From contig CP136897.1 of assembly GCA_034359265.1 (NCBI GenBank), positions 34,645,501 to 34,709,500 of the forward strand: 64,000 nt of DNA. The letters run 5' to 3'. This document shows positions 11,789 through 22,458 of this stretch, one piece after another; the first letter of the stretch is position 1; each line of letters starts with the position of its first letter. The notes below the pieces were generated by a model. The model did no database searches. It was not told the origin of the DNA and saw only the letters and a list, made by a program, of their open reading frames with translations. Source of the DNA: Canna indica. Its lineage: Eukaryota > Streptophyta > Magnoliopsida > Zingiberales > Cannaceae. The translations under genes were made by a program, and so were the position numbers.

Positions 11789-11907
11789 GGGTGCGATCAT
11801 ACTAGCACTAACGCACCAGATCCCATTAGAACTCCGAAGTTAAGCATGCTTGGGCGAGAGTAGTACTATGATGGGTGACCCCCTGGGAAGTCCTCGTGTT
11901 GCACCTT
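11789..11907 (+). rRNA. 5S rRNA: 5S rRNA gene, copy 27
   Basis: Full length. C15T, G30A, C39T, G58A, G81T. G30A removes the GGATCC site. Its IGS has extra C residues, giving 487 bp to the next gene. Confidence 0.92.
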
Positions 11908-12275
11908 TTTTTTTACTACCTATTTGATTGCACGACGAGATCATTTTTTTTACCAATCTTTCTAACCAAACGTTAAGGACGGACGACGTCGTCGACATAA
12001 AATTTGCCTGTCGATCGCCCGCGCAGGGCCCCCGCCGCAACCTCTACGGCCGGCTCGATCGACCAACCGACCCGAAAAATTAAAATTTTTAAATAAATAA
12101 GAAAAGTAACATTTCAATTATTATTTTTCGTTTAAAACGGGCGTAACTCCGTGCATTATTGTCCGATTTCATGTTTTCACGTGGCGCTAAAAGGCGCGCG
12201 AAGAGACGAAGAAAATGACCCCGAGCTATCCCTCGGACGCTCACCCTTATTAGCCGACGATCAGAAGTGCACGAC

Positions 12276-12394
12276 GGGTGCGATCATACCATCACTAACG
12301 CACCGGATCCTATCAGAACTCCGAAGTTAAGCGTTCTTGGGCGAGAGTAGTACTAGGATGGGTGACCCCCTGGGAAGTCCTCGTGTTGCACCTT
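12276..12394 (+). rRNA. 5S rRNA: 5S rRNA gene, copy 28
   Basis: Full length. G17T, C36T, G60T. Opens the second six-unit cassette. Confidence 0.94.
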
Positions 12395-12705
12395 TTTTTT
12401 TACTACCTATTTGATTGCACGACGAGATCATTTTTTTTTCCAATCTTTCTAACCAAACATTAAGGACGGACGACGTCGTCGACATAAAATTTGGCTGTCG
12501 ATCTCCCGCGCGGGGCCCGCCGCAACCTCTACGGCCGGCTCGATCGACCAACCGACCCGAAAAATTAAAATTTGTAAATAAATAAGAAAAATAACATTTC
12601 AATTATTATTTTTCGTTTAAAACAGGCGTAACTCCGTGCATTATTGTCCGATTTCAGCTTTTCACGTGGCGCTAAAAGGCGCACGAAGAGATGAAGAAAA
12701 TGACC

Positions 12706-12721
12706 CCGAGCTATCCCTCGG
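12706..12721 (+). promoter_or_regulatory. Conserved upstream hairpin (representative, copy 29)
   Basis: Directly visible inverted repeat CCGAG-CTATCC-CTCGG, with a 5-bp stem and 6-nt loop, at -55 to -40 of the 5S gene. Most units keep it. Loop variants (TTGTCC, CTGTCC, CATTCC) leave the stem intact. It may be a protein-binding or structural element; function unknown. Confidence 0.5.
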
Positions 12722-12731
12722 ACGCTCACCC

Positions 12732-12737
12732 TTATTA
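12732..12737 (+). promoter_or_regulatory. TATA-like upstream element TTATTA (representative, copy 29)
   Basis: TTATTA lies at -29 to -24, where plant 5S genes have a TATA-like element that aids Pol III initiation (known for Arabidopsis). It is present in nearly every unit. Visible exceptions include copy 90 (TAATTA), copy 101 (TTGTTA), copy 105 (TTATTT), copy 132 (TTTTTA) and copy 128 (largely deleted). Base -1 is usually C, as in other plants. Confidence 0.75.
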
Positions 12738-12809
12738 GCCGACGATCAGAAGTGCACGACGGGTGCGATCATACCAGCACTAACGCACCGGATCCCATCA
12801 GAACTCCGA

Positions 12810-12824
12810 AGTTAAGCGTGCTTG
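12810..12824 (+). promoter_or_regulatory. 5S internal promoter, A box (representative, copy 29)
   Basis: Gene positions 50-64, AGTTAAGCGTGCTTG, match the plant 5S A box, part of the internal control region bound with TFIIIA and TFIIIC. Common variants in this array are G58A, G60T, C57T, G56A and T52A. Confidence 0.85.
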
Positions 12825-12826
12825 GG

Positions 12827-12832
12827 CGAGAG
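12827..12832 (+). promoter_or_regulatory. 5S internal promoter, intermediate element (representative, copy 29)
   Basis: Gene positions 67-72 (CGAGAG) correspond to the intermediate element of the 5S internal control region. It is intact in most copies. Hits occur at 67, 70, 71 and 72 in scattered copies, and copy 125 carries several at once. Confidence 0.75.
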
Positions 12833-12839
12833 TAGTACT

Positions 12840-12857
12840 AGGATGGGTGACCCCCTG
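12840..12857 (+). promoter_or_regulatory. 5S internal promoter, C box (representative, copy 29)
   Basis: Gene positions 80-97, AGGATGGGTGACCCCCTG, match the plant 5S C box, the main TFIIIA contact. Family variants seen here are G81T, G82T, G85C, C91A, A90C, C95T and G97A. Confidence 0.85.
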
Positions 12858-12877
12858 GGAAGTCCTCGTGTTGCACC

Positions 12878-12886
12878 TTTTTTTTT
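12878..12886 (+). terminator. Pol III oligo-T terminator (representative, copy 29)
   Basis: Nine T residues directly follow TTGCACC at the gene 3' end, which is the standard Pol III stop. Most central copies have T8-T9. Many flank copies end CACTTG followed by T7, so the run is broken by a G. Confidence 0.9.
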
Positions 12887-12915
12887 ACTACCTATTTGAT
12901 TGCACGACGAGATCA

Positions 12916-12923
12916 TTTTTTTT
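12916..12923 (+). terminator. Second oligo-T run in the IGS (representative, copy 29)
   Basis: A second run of eight T lies about 30 bp after the first and is present in nearly every unit, nine T in one subfamily (for example copies 21, 25 and 26). It could stop read-through transcripts, but that role is inference. Confidence 0.5.
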
Positions 12924-12953
12924 ACCAATCTTTCTAACCAAACGTTAAGGACG

Positions 12954-12965
12954 GACGACGTCGTC
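12954..12965. repeat. 12-bp perfect palindrome in IGS (representative, copy 29)
   Basis: GACGACGTCGTC is its own reverse complement and sits about 75 bp downstream of the gene. It is kept in most units. Copies with ATCGTC or GTCATC at this site lose part of it. Function unknown. Confidence 0.5.
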
Positions 12966-13245
12966 GACATAAAATTTGGCTGTCGATCGCCCGCGCGGGG
13001 CCCGCCGCAACCTCTACGGCCGGCTCGATCGACCAACCGACCCGAAAAATTAAAATTTGTAAATAAATAAGAAAAATAACATTTCAATTATTATTTTTCG
13101 TTTAAAACGGGCGTAATTTCGTTCATTATTGTCTGATTTCATCTTTTCACGTGGCGCTAAAAGACGCGCGAAGAGACGAAGAAAATGACCCCGAGCTATC
13201 CCTCGGACGCTCACCTTTATTAGCCGACGATCAGAAGTGCACGAT

Positions 13246-13364
13246 GGGTGCGATCATACTAGCACTAACGCACCGGATCCCATCAGAACTCCGAAGTTAA
13301 GCATGCTTGGGCGAGAGTAGTACTATGATGGGTGACCCCCTGGGAAGTCCTCGTGTTGCACCTT
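13246..13364 (+). rRNA. 5S rRNA: 5S rRNA gene, copy 30
   Basis: Full length. C15T, G58A, G81T. Confidence 0.94.
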
Positions 13365-13730
13365 TTTTTTTACTACCTATTTGATTGCACGACGAGATCA
13401 TTTTTTTTACCAATCTTTCTAACCAAACGTTAAGGACGGACGACGTCGTCGACATAAGATTTGGCTGTCGATCGGCCGCGCGGGGACCGCCGCAACCTCT
13501 ACGGCCGGCTCGATCGACCAACCGACCCGAAAAATTAAAATTTTTAAATAAATAAGAAAAATAACATTTCAATTATTATTTTTCGTTTAAAACAGGCGTA
13601 ACTCCGTGCATTATTGTCCGATTTCAGCTTTTCACGTGGCGCTAAAAGGCGCGCGAAGAGACGAAGAAAATGACCCCGAGCTATCCCTCGGACGCTCACC
13701 TTTATTAGCCGACGATCAGAAGTGCACGAT

Positions 13731-13849
13731 GGGTGCGATCATACCAGCACTAACGCACCGGATCCCATCAGAACTCCGAAGTTAAGCATGCTTGGGCGAG
13801 AGTAGTACTAGGATGGGTGACCCCCTGGGAAGTCCTCGTGTTGCACATT
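13731..13849 (+). rRNA. 5S rRNA: 5S rRNA gene, copy 31
   Basis: Full length. G58A, C117A. Confidence 0.94.
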
Positions 13850-14215
13850 TTTTTTTACTACCTATTTGATTGCACGACGAGATCATTTTTTTTACCAATC
13901 TTTCTAACCAAACGTTAAGGACGGACGACGTCGTCGACATAAGATTTGGCTGTCGATCGGCCGCGCGGGGACCGCCGCAACCTCTACGGCCGGCTCGATC
14001 GACCAACCGACCAGAAAAATTAAAATTTTTAAATAAATAAGAAAAATAACATTTCAATTATTTTTTTTCGTTTAAAACGGGCGTAACTCCGTGCATTATT
14101 GTCCGATTTCATGTTTTCACGTGGCGCTAAAAGGCGCGCGAAGAGACGAAGAAAATGACCCCGAGCTATCCCTCGGACGCTCACCCTTATTAGCCGACGA
14201 TCAGAAGTGCACGAC

Positions 14216-14334
14216 GGGTGCGATCATACCATCACTAACGCACCGGATCCTATCAGAACTCCGAAGTTAAGCGTTCTTGGGCGAGAGTAGTACTAGGATG
14301 GGTGACCCCCTGGGAAGTCCTCGTGTTGCACCTT
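14216..14334 (+). rRNA. 5S rRNA: 5S rRNA gene, copy 32
   Basis: Full length. G17T, C36T, G60T. Confidence 0.94.
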
Positions 14335-14700
14335 TTTTTTTACTACCTATTTGATTGCACGACGAGATCATTTTTTTTTCCAATCTTTCTAACCAAACGT
14401 TAAGGACGGACGACGTCGTCGACATAAAATTTGGCTGTCGATCGCCCGCGCGGGGCCCGCCGCAACCTCTACGGCCGGCTCGATCGACCAACCGACCCAA
14501 AAAATTAAAATTTGTAAATAAATAAGAAAAATAACATTTCAATTATTATTTTTCGTTTAAAACGGGCGTAACTCCGTGCATTATTGTTCGATTTCAGCTT
14601 TTCACGTGGCGCTAAAAGGCGCGCGAAGAGACGAAGAAAATGACCCCGAGCTATCCCTCGGACGCTCACCTTTATTAGCCGACGATCAGAAGTGCACGAC

Positions 14701-14819
14701 GGGTGCGATCATACCAGCACTAACGCACCGGATCCCATCAGAACTCCGAAGTTAAGCGTGCTTGGGCGAGAGTAGTACTAGGATGGGTGACCCCCTGGGA
14801 AGTCCTCGTGTTGCACCTT
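14701..14819 (+). rRNA. 5S rRNA: 5S rRNA gene, copy 33 (consensus)
   Basis: Exact consensus match. Confidence 0.97.
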
Positions 14820-15185
14820 TTTTTTTACTACCTATTTGAATGCACGACGAGATCATTTTTTTTTCCAATCTTTCTAACCAAACGTTAAGGACGGACGACG
14901 TCGTCGACATAAAATTTGGCTGTCGATCGCCCGCGCGGGGCCCGCCGCAACCTCTACGGCCGGCTCGATCGACCAACCGACCCGAAAAATTAAAATTTGT
15001 AAATAAATAAGAAAAATAACATTTCAATTATTATTTTTCGTTTAAAACGGGCGTAATTTCGTGCATTATTGTCCGATTTCATCTTTTCACGTGGCGCTAA
15101 AAGGCGCGCGAAGAGACGAAGAAAATGACCCCGAGCTATCCCTCGGACGCTCACCTTTATTAGCCGACGATCAGAAGTGCACGAT

Positions 15186-15304
15186 GGGTGCGATCATACT
15201 ATCACTAACGCACCGGATCCCATCAGAACTCCGAAGTTAAGCATGCTTGGGCGAGAGTAGTACTATGATGGGTGACCCCCTGGGAAGTCCTCGTGTTGCA
15301 CCTT
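15186..15304 (+). rRNA. 5S rRNA: 5S rRNA gene, copy 34
   Basis: Full length. C15T, G17T, G58A, G81T. Confidence 0.93.
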
Positions 15305-15670
15305 TTTTTTTACTACCTATTTGATTGCACGACGAGATCATTTTTTTTACCAATCTTTCTAACCAAACGTTAATGACGGACGACGTCGTCGACATAAGAT
15401 TTGGCTGTCGATCGGCCGCGCGGGGACCGTCGCAACCTCTAGGGCCGGCTCGATCGACCAACCGACCCGAAAAATTAAAATTTTTAAATAAATAAGAAAA
15501 ATAACATTTCAATTATTATTTTTCGTTTAAAATGGGCGTAACTCCGTGCATTATTGTCCGATTTCATGTTTTCACGTCGCGCTAAAAGGCGCGCGAAGAG
15601 ACGAAGAAAATGACCCCGAGCTATCCCTCGGACTCTCACCCTTATTAGCCGACGATCAGAAGTGCACGAC

Positions 15671-15789
15671 GGGTGCGATCATACCAGCACTAACGCACTG
15701 GATCCTATCAGAACTCCGAAGTTAAGTGTTCTTGGGCGAGAGTAGTACTAGGATGGGTGACCCCCTGGGAAGTCCTCGCGTTGCACCTT
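15671..15789 (+). rRNA. 5S rRNA: 5S rRNA gene, copy 35
   Basis: Full length. C29T, C36T, C57T, G60T, T109C; two A-box changes. Confidence 0.92.
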
Positions 15790-16154
15790 TTTTTTTACTA
15801 CCTATTTGATTGCACGACGAGATCATTTTTTTTACCAATCTTTCTAACCAAATGTTAAGGACGGACGACGTCGTCGACATAAAATTTGGCTGTCGATCGC
15901 CCGCGCGGGGCCAGCCGCGACCTCTACGGCCGGCTCGATCGACCAACCGACCCGAAAAATTAAAATTTGTAAATAAATAAGAAAAATAACATTAAATTAT
16001 TATTTTTCGTTTAAAACGGGCGTAACTCCGTGCATTATTGTCCGATTTCACCTTTTCACGTGGCGCTAAAAGGCGCGCGAAGAGACGAAGAAAATGACCC
16101 CGGGCTAACCCTCGGACGCTCACCCTTATTAGCCGACGATCAGAAGTGCACGAC

Positions 16155-16273
16155 GGGTGCGATCATACCAGCACTAACGCACCGGATCCCATCAGAACTC
16201 CGAAGTTAAGCGTGCTTGGGCGAGAGTAGTACTAGGATGGGTGCCCCCCTGGGAAGTCCTCGTGTTGCACCTT
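16155..16273 (+). rRNA. 5S rRNA: 5S rRNA gene, copy 36
   Basis: Full length. Only A90C (C box: GTGC in place of GTGA). Confidence 0.94.
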
Positions 16274-16639
16274 TTTTTTTACTACCTATTTGATTGCACG
16301 ACGAGATCATTTTTTTTACCAATCTTTCTAACCAAACGTTAAGGACGGACGACGTCGTCGACATAAAATTTGGCTGTCGATCGCCCGCGCGGGGCCCGCC
16401 GCAACCTCTACGGCCGGCTCGATCGACCAACCGACCCGAAAAATTAAAATTTTTAAATAAATAAGAAAAACAACATTTCAATTATTATTTTTCGTTTAAA
16501 ACGGGCGTAACTCCGTGCATTATTGTCCGATTTCTTGTTTTCACGTGGCGCTAAAAGGCGCGCGAAGAGACGAAGAAAATGACCCCGAGCATTCCCTCGG
16601 ACGCTCACCCTTATTAGCCGACGATCAGAAGTGCACGAC

Positions 16640-16758
16640 GGGTGCGATCATACCATCACTAACGCACCGGATCCTATCAGAACTCCGAAGTTAAGCGTTC
16701 TTGGGCGAGAGTAGTACTAGGATGGGTGACCCCCTGGGAAGTCCTCGTGTTGCACCTT
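16640..16758 (+). rRNA. 5S rRNA: 5S rRNA gene, copy 37
   Basis: Full length. G17T, C36T, G60T. Confidence 0.94.
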
Positions 16759-17124
16759 TTTTTTTACTACCTATTTGATTGCACGACGAGATCATTTTTT
16801 TTTCCAATCTTTCTAACCAAACGTTAAGGACGGACGACGTCGTCGACATAAAATTTGCCTGTCGATCGCCCGCGCAGGGCCCGCCGCAACCTCTACGGCC
16901 GGCTCGATCGACCAACCGACCCGAAAAATTAAAATTTTTAAATAAATAAGAAAAACAACATTTCAATTATTATTTTTCGTTTAAAACGGGCGTAACTCCG
17001 TGCATTATTGTCCGATTTCATGTTTTCACGTGGCGCTAAAAGGCGCGCGAAGAGACGAAGAAAATGACCCCGAGCATTCCCTCGGACGCTCACCCTTATT
17101 AGCCGACGATCAGAAGTGCACGAC

Positions 17125-17243
17125 GGGTGCGATCATACCATCACTAACGCACCGGATCCTATCAGAACTCCGAAGTTAAGCGTTCTTGGGCGAGAGTAGT
17201 ACTAGGATGGGTGACCCCCTGGGAAGTCCTCGTGTTGCACCTT
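17125..17243 (+). rRNA. 5S rRNA: 5S rRNA gene, copy 38
   Basis: Full length. G17T, C36T, G60T. Opens the third cassette. Confidence 0.94.
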
Positions 17244-17609
17244 TTTTTTTACTACCTATTTGATTGCACGACGAGATCATTTTTTTTTCCAATCTTTCTA
17301 ACCAAACGTTAAGGACGGACGACGTCGTCGACATAAAATTTGGCTGTCGATCTCCCGCGCGGGGCCCGCCGCAACCTCTACGGCCGGCTCGATCGACCAA
17401 CCGACCCGAAAAATTAAAATTTGTAAATAAATAAGAAAAATAACATTTCAATTATTATTTTTCGTTTAAAACGGGCGTAACTCCGTGCATTATTGTCCGA
17501 TTTCAGCTTTTCACGTGGCGCTAAAAGGCGCACGAAGAGATGAAGAAAATGACCCCGAGCTATCCCTCGGACGCTCACCCTTATTAGCCGACGATCAGAA
17601 GTGCACGAC

Positions 17610-17728
17610 GGGTGCGATCATACCAGCACTAACGCACCGGATCCCATCAGAACTCCGAAGTTAAGCGTGCTTGGGCGAGAGTAGTACTAGGATGGGTGAC
17701 CCCCTGGGAAGTCCTCGTGTTGCACCTT
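17610..17728 (+). rRNA. 5S rRNA: 5S rRNA gene, copy 39 (consensus)
   Basis: Exact consensus match. Confidence 0.97.
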
Positions 17729-18094
17729 TTTTTTTACTACCTATTTGATTGCACGACGAGATCATTTTTTTTACCAATCTTTCTAACCAAACGTTAAGGA
17801 CGGGCGACGTCGTCGACATAAAATTTGGCTGTCGATCGCCCGCGCGGGGCCCGCCGCAACCTCTACGGCCGGCTCGATCGACCAACCGACCCGAAAAATT
17901 AAAATTTGTAAATAAATAAGAAAAATAACATTTCAATTATTATTTTTCGTTTAAAACGGGCGTAATTTCGTTCATTATTGTCTGATTTCATCTTTTCACG
18001 TGGCGCTAAAAGACGCGCGAAGAGACGAAGAAAATGACCCCGAGCTATCCCTCGAACGCTCACCTTTATTAGCCGACGATCAGAAGTGCACGAT

Positions 18095-18213
18095 GGGTGC
18101 GATCATACTAGCACTAACGCACCGGATCCCATCAGAACTCCGAAGTTAAGCATGCTTGGGCGAGAGTAGTACTATGATGGGTGACCCCCTGGGAAGTCCT
18201 CGTGTTGCACCTT
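18095..18213 (+). rRNA. 5S rRNA: 5S rRNA gene, copy 40
   Basis: Full length. C15T, G58A, G81T. Confidence 0.94.
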
Positions 18214-18579
18214 TTTTTTTACTACCTATTTGATTGCACGACGAGATCATTTTTTTTACCAATCTTTCTAACCAAACGTTAAGGACGGACGACGTCGTCG
18301 ACATAAGATTTGGCTGTCGATCGGCCGCGCGGGGACCGCCGCAACCTCTACGGCCGGCTCGATCGACCAACCGACCCGAAAAATTAAAATTTTTAAATAA
18401 ATAAGAAAAATAACATTTCAATTATTATTTTTCGTTTAAAACAGGCGTAACTCCGTGCATTATTGTCCGATTTCAGCTTTTCACGTGGCGCTAAAAGGCG
18501 CGCGAAGAGACGAAGAAAATGACCCCGAGCTATCCCTCGGACGCTCACCTTTATTAGCCGACGATCAGAAGTGCACGAT

Positions 18580-18698
18580 GGGTGCGATCATACCAGCACT
18601 AACGCACCGGATCCCATCAGAACTCCGAAGTTAAGCATGCTTGGGCGAGAGTAGTACTAGGATGGGTGACCCCCTGGGAAGTCCTCGTGTTGCACATT
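18580..18698 (+). rRNA. 5S rRNA: 5S rRNA gene, copy 41
   Basis: Full length. G58A, C117A. Confidence 0.94.
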
Positions 18699-19064
18699 TT
18701 TTTTTACTACCTATTTGATTGCACGACGAGATCATTTTTTTTACCAATCTTTCTAACCAAACGTTAAGGACGGACGACGTCGTCGACATAAGATTTGGCT
18801 GTCGATCGGCCGTGCGGGGACCGCCGCAACCTCTACGGCCGGCTCGATCGACCAACCGACCCGAAAAATTAAAATTTTTAAATAAATAAGAAAAATAACA
18901 TTTCAATTATTATTTTTCGTTTAAAACGGGCGTAACTCCGTGCATTATTGTCTGATTTCATGTTTTCACGTGGCGCTAAAAGGCGCGCGAAGAGACGAAG
19001 AAAATGACCCCGAGCTTTTCCTCGGACGCTCACCCTTATTAGCCGACGATCAGAAGTGCACGAC

Positions 19065-19183
19065 GGGTGCGATCATACCATCACTAACGCACCGGATCCT
19101 ATCAGAACTCCGAAGTTAAGCGTTCTTGGGCGAGAGTAGTACTAGGATGGGTGACCCCCTGGGAAGTCCTCGTGTTGCACCTT
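19065..19183 (+). rRNA. 5S rRNA: 5S rRNA gene, copy 42
   Basis: Full length. G17T, C36T, G60T. Confidence 0.94.
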
Positions 19184-19549
19184 TTTTTTTACTACCTATT
19201 TGATTGCACGACGAGATCATTTTTTTTTCCAATCTTTCTAACCAAACGTTAAGGACGGACGACGTCGTCGACATAAAATTTGGCTGTCGATCGCCCGCGC
19301 GGGGCCCGCCGCAACCTCTACGGCCGGCTCGATCGACCAACCGACCCAAAAAATTAAAATTTGTAAATAAATAAGAAAAATAACATTTCAATTATTATTT
19401 TTCGTTTAAAACGGGCGTAACTCCGTGCATTATTGTTCGATTTCAGCTTTTCACGTGGCGCTAAACGGCGCGCGAAGAGACGAAGAAAATGACCCCGAGC
19501 TATCCCTCGGACGCTCACCTTTATTAGCCGACGATCAGAAGTGCACGAC

Positions 19550-19668
19550 GGGTGCGATCATACCAGCACTAACGCACCGGATCCCATCAGAACTCCGAAG
19601 TTAAGCGTGCTTGGGCGAGAGTAGTACTAGGATGGGTGACCCCCTGGGAAGTCCTCGTGTTGCACCTT
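19550..19668 (+). rRNA. 5S rRNA: 5S rRNA gene, copy 43 (consensus)
   Basis: Exact consensus gene. Its IGS switches downstream to the GCCAGCCGC / ATTATGATTTTT type that recurs from 24 to 39 kb, marking a recombination point. Confidence 0.97.
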
Positions 19669-20034
19669 TTTTTTTACTACCTATTTGATTGCACGACGAG
19701 ATCATTTTTTTTACCAATCTTTCTAACCAAACGTTAAGGACGGACGACGTCGTCGACATAAAATTTGGCTGTCGATCGCCCGCGCGGGGCCAGCCGCAAC
19801 CTCTACGGCCGGCTCGATCGACCAACCGACCCGAAAAATTAAAATTTGTAAATAAATAAGAAAAATAACATTTCAATTATGATTTTTCGTTTAAAACGGG
19901 CGTAACTTCGTGCATTATTGTCCGATTTCATCTTTTCACGTGGCGCTAAAAGGCGCGCGAAGAGACGAAGAAAATGACCCCGAGCTATCCCTCGGACGCT
20001 CACCCTTATTAGCCGACGATCAGAAGTGCACGAC

Positions 20035-20153
20035 GGGTGCGATCATACCAGCACTAACGCACCGGATCCTATCAGAACTCCGAAGTTAAGCGTGCTTGGG
20101 CGAGAGTAGTACTAGGATGGGTGAACCCCTGGGAAGTCCTCGTGTTGCACCTT
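20035..20153 (+). rRNA. 5S rRNA: 5S rRNA gene, copy 44
   Basis: Full length. C36T, C91A (C box). Confidence 0.94.
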
Positions 20154-20519
20154 TTTTTTTACTACCTATTTGATTGCACGACGAGATCATTTTTTTTTCC
20201 AATCTTTCTAACCAAACGTTAAGGACGGACGACGTCGTCGACATAAAATTTGGTTGTCGATCGCCCGCGCGGGGCCCGCCGCAACCTCTACGGCCGGCTC
20301 GATCGACCAACCGACCTGAAAAATTAAAATTTGTAAATAAATAAGAAAAATAACATTTCAATTATTATTTTTCGTTTAAAACGGGCGTAATTTCGTGCAT
20401 TATTGTCCGATTTCATCTTTTCACGTGGCGCTAAAAGGCGCGCGAAGAGACGAAGAAAATGACCCCGAGCTATCCCTCGGACGCTCACCTTTATTAGCCG
20501 ACGATCAGAAGTGCACGAC

Positions 20520-20638
20520 GGGTGCGATCATACCAGCACTAACGCACCGGATCCCATCAGAACTCCGAAGTTAAGCGTGCTTGGGCGAGAGTAGTACTAG
20601 GATGGGTGACCCCCTGGGAAGTCCTCGTGTTGCACCTT
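20520..20638 (+). rRNA. 5S rRNA: 5S rRNA gene, copy 45 (consensus)
   Basis: Exact consensus match. Confidence 0.97.
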
Positions 20639-21004
20639 TTTTTTTACTACCTATTTGATTGCACGACGAGATCATTTTTTTTTCCAATCTTTCTAACCAA
20701 ACGTTAAGGACGGACGACGTCGTCGACATAAAATTTGGCTGTCGATCGCCCGCGCGGGGCCCGCCGCAACCTCTACGGCCGGCTCGATCGACCAACCGAC
20801 CCGAAAAATTAAAATTTGTAAATAAATAAGAAAAATAACATTTCAATTATTATTTTTCGTTTAAAACGGGCGTAATTTCGTGCATTATTGTCCGATTTCA
20901 TCTTTTCACGTGGCGCTAAAAGGCGCGCGAAGAGACGAAGAAAATGACCCCGAGCTATCCCTCGGACGCTCACCTTTATTAGCCGACGATCAGAAGTGCA
21001 CGAT

Positions 21005-21123
21005 GGGTGCGATCATACTAGCACTAACGCACCGGATCCCATCAGAACTCCGAAGTTAAGCATTCTTGGGCGAGAGTAGTACTATGATGGGTGACCCCCT
21101 GGGAAGTCCTCGTGTTGCACCTT
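21005..21123 (+). rRNA. 5S rRNA: 5S rRNA gene, copy 46
   Basis: Full length. C15T, G58A, G60T, G81T. Confidence 0.93.
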
Positions 21124-21489
21124 TTTTTTTACTACCTATTTGATTGCACGACGAGATCATTTTTTTTACCAATCTTTCTAACCAAACGTTAATGACGGAC
21201 GACGTCGTCGACATAAGATTTGGCTGTCGATCGGCCGCAAGGGGACCGTCGCAACCTCTACGGCCGGCTCGATCGACCAACCGACCCGAAAAATTAAAAT
21301 TTTTAAATAAATAAGAAAAATAACATTTCAATTATTATTTTTCGTTTAAAATGGGCGTAACTCCGTGCATTATTGTCCGATTTCATGTTTTCACGTCGCG
21401 CTAAAAGGCGCGCGAAGAGACGAAGAAAATGACCCCGAGCTATCCCTCGGACTCTCACCCTTATTAGCCGACGATCAGAAGTGCACGAC

Positions 21490-21608
21490 GGGTGCGATCA
21501 TACCAGCACTAACGCACTGGATCCTATCAGAACTCCGAAGTTAAGTGTTCTTGGGCGAGAGTAGTACTAGGATGGGTGACCCCCTGGGAAGTCCTCGCGT
21601 TGCACCTT
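21490..21608 (+). rRNA. 5S rRNA: 5S rRNA gene, copy 47
   Basis: Full length. C29T, C36T, C57T, G60T, T109C. Confidence 0.92.
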
Positions 21609-21974
21609 TTTTTTTACTACCTATTCGATTGCACGACGAGATCATTTTTTTTACCAATCTTTCTAACCAAACGTTAAGGATGGACGACGTCATCGACATA
21701 AAATTTGGCTGTCGATCGCCCGCGCGGGGCCAGCCGCGACCTCTACGGCCGGCTCGATCGACCAACCGACCCGAAAAATTAAAATTTGTAAATAAATAAG
21801 AAAAATAACATTTCAATTATTATTTTTCGTTTAAAACGGGCGTAACTCCGTGCATTATTGTCCGATTTCACCTTTTCACGTGGCGCTAAAAGGCGCGCGA
21901 AGAGACGAAGAAAATGACCCCGGGCTAACCCTCGGACGCTCACCCTTATTAGCCGACGATCAGAAGTGCACGAC

Positions 21975-22093
21975 GGGTGCTATCATACCAGCACTAACGC
22001 ACCGGATCCCATCAGAACTCCGAAGTTAAGCGTGCTTGGGCGAGAGTAGTACTAGGATGGGTGCCCCCCTGGGAAGTCCTCGTGTTGCACCTT
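21975..22093 (+). rRNA. 5S rRNA: 5S rRNA gene, copy 48
   Basis: Full length. G7T, A90C. Confidence 0.93.
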
Positions 22094-22458
22094 TTTTTTT
22101 ACTACCTATTTGATTGCACGACGAGATCATTTTTTTTACCAATCTTTCTAACCAAACGTTAAGGACGGACGACGTCGTCGACATAAAATTTGCCTGTCGA
22201 TCGCCCGCGCAGGGCCCGCCGCAACCTCTACGGCCGGCTCGATCGACCAACCGACCCGAAAAATTAAAATTTTTAAATAAATAAGAAAAACAACATTTCA
22301 ATTATTATTTTTCGTTTAAAACGGGCGTAACTCCGTGCATTATTGTCCGATTTCATCTTTTCACGTGGCGCTAAAAGGCGCGCGAAGAGACGAAGAAAAT
22401 GACTCGAGCTATCTCTCGGACGCTCACCCTTATTAGCCGACGATCAGAAGTGTACGAC

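Larger units (their letters stand above)
12761..12879 (+). rRNA. 5S rRNA: 5S rRNA gene, copy 29 (consensus, reference for numbering)
   Basis: Exact consensus copy, used as reference for the whole array. The product is the 5S rRNA of the large ribosomal subunit, made by RNA polymerase III. It begins GGGTGCGATC and ends TTGCACC plus Ts; the two ends pair (GGGTGC with GCACC) to form helix I. A box 50-64, IE 67-72 and C box 80-97 all match plant 5S genes. The start was set by the C at -1, TTATTA at -29 and helix I pairing; the exact 3' end within the T run is uncertain by a few bases. A GGATCC site spans positions 30-35. Confidence 0.98.
12880..13245 (+). repeat. Representative full-length IGS (copies 29 to 30)
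   Basis: This typical 366-bp IGS describes the others. In order it holds the oligo-T stop, a second T run, the palindrome, a GC-rich block with GGGCCC and GGCCGGCTCGATCGA (about 12985-13035), an AT-rich block (13045-13108), a short inverted repeat GCGC-TAAAAG-GCGC in the GTGGCGCTAAAAGGCGCGC stretch (here GACGCGC), the CCGAG/CTCGG hairpin and TTATTA. Open frames in it, mostly on the - strand, are not genes. Confidence 0.85.
8700..19680 (+). repeat. Six-unit cassette present three times
   Basis: The ordered unit types at 8879, 9364, 9849, 10334, 10819 and 11304 recur at 12276-14701 and again at 17125-19550. Markers by order are G17T/C36T/G60T; near-consensus; C15T/G58A/G81T; G58A/C117A; G17T/C36T/G60T with a CCCAAAAAATT IGS; consensus. 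The shared order shows block copying rather than single-unit conversion. Units at 15186-16640 separate copies two and three. Confidence 0.8.
19690..22185 (+). repeat. Block duplicated at about 25488-27983 (offset 5798/5797)
   Basis: Copies 44-48 (20035-21975) have the same variant order as copies 56-60 (25833-27772), including C36T/C91A, consensus, C15T/G58A/G81T, C29T/C36T/C57T/G60T/T109C and A90C. Boundaries are approximate and lie inside units. Confidence 0.8.
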
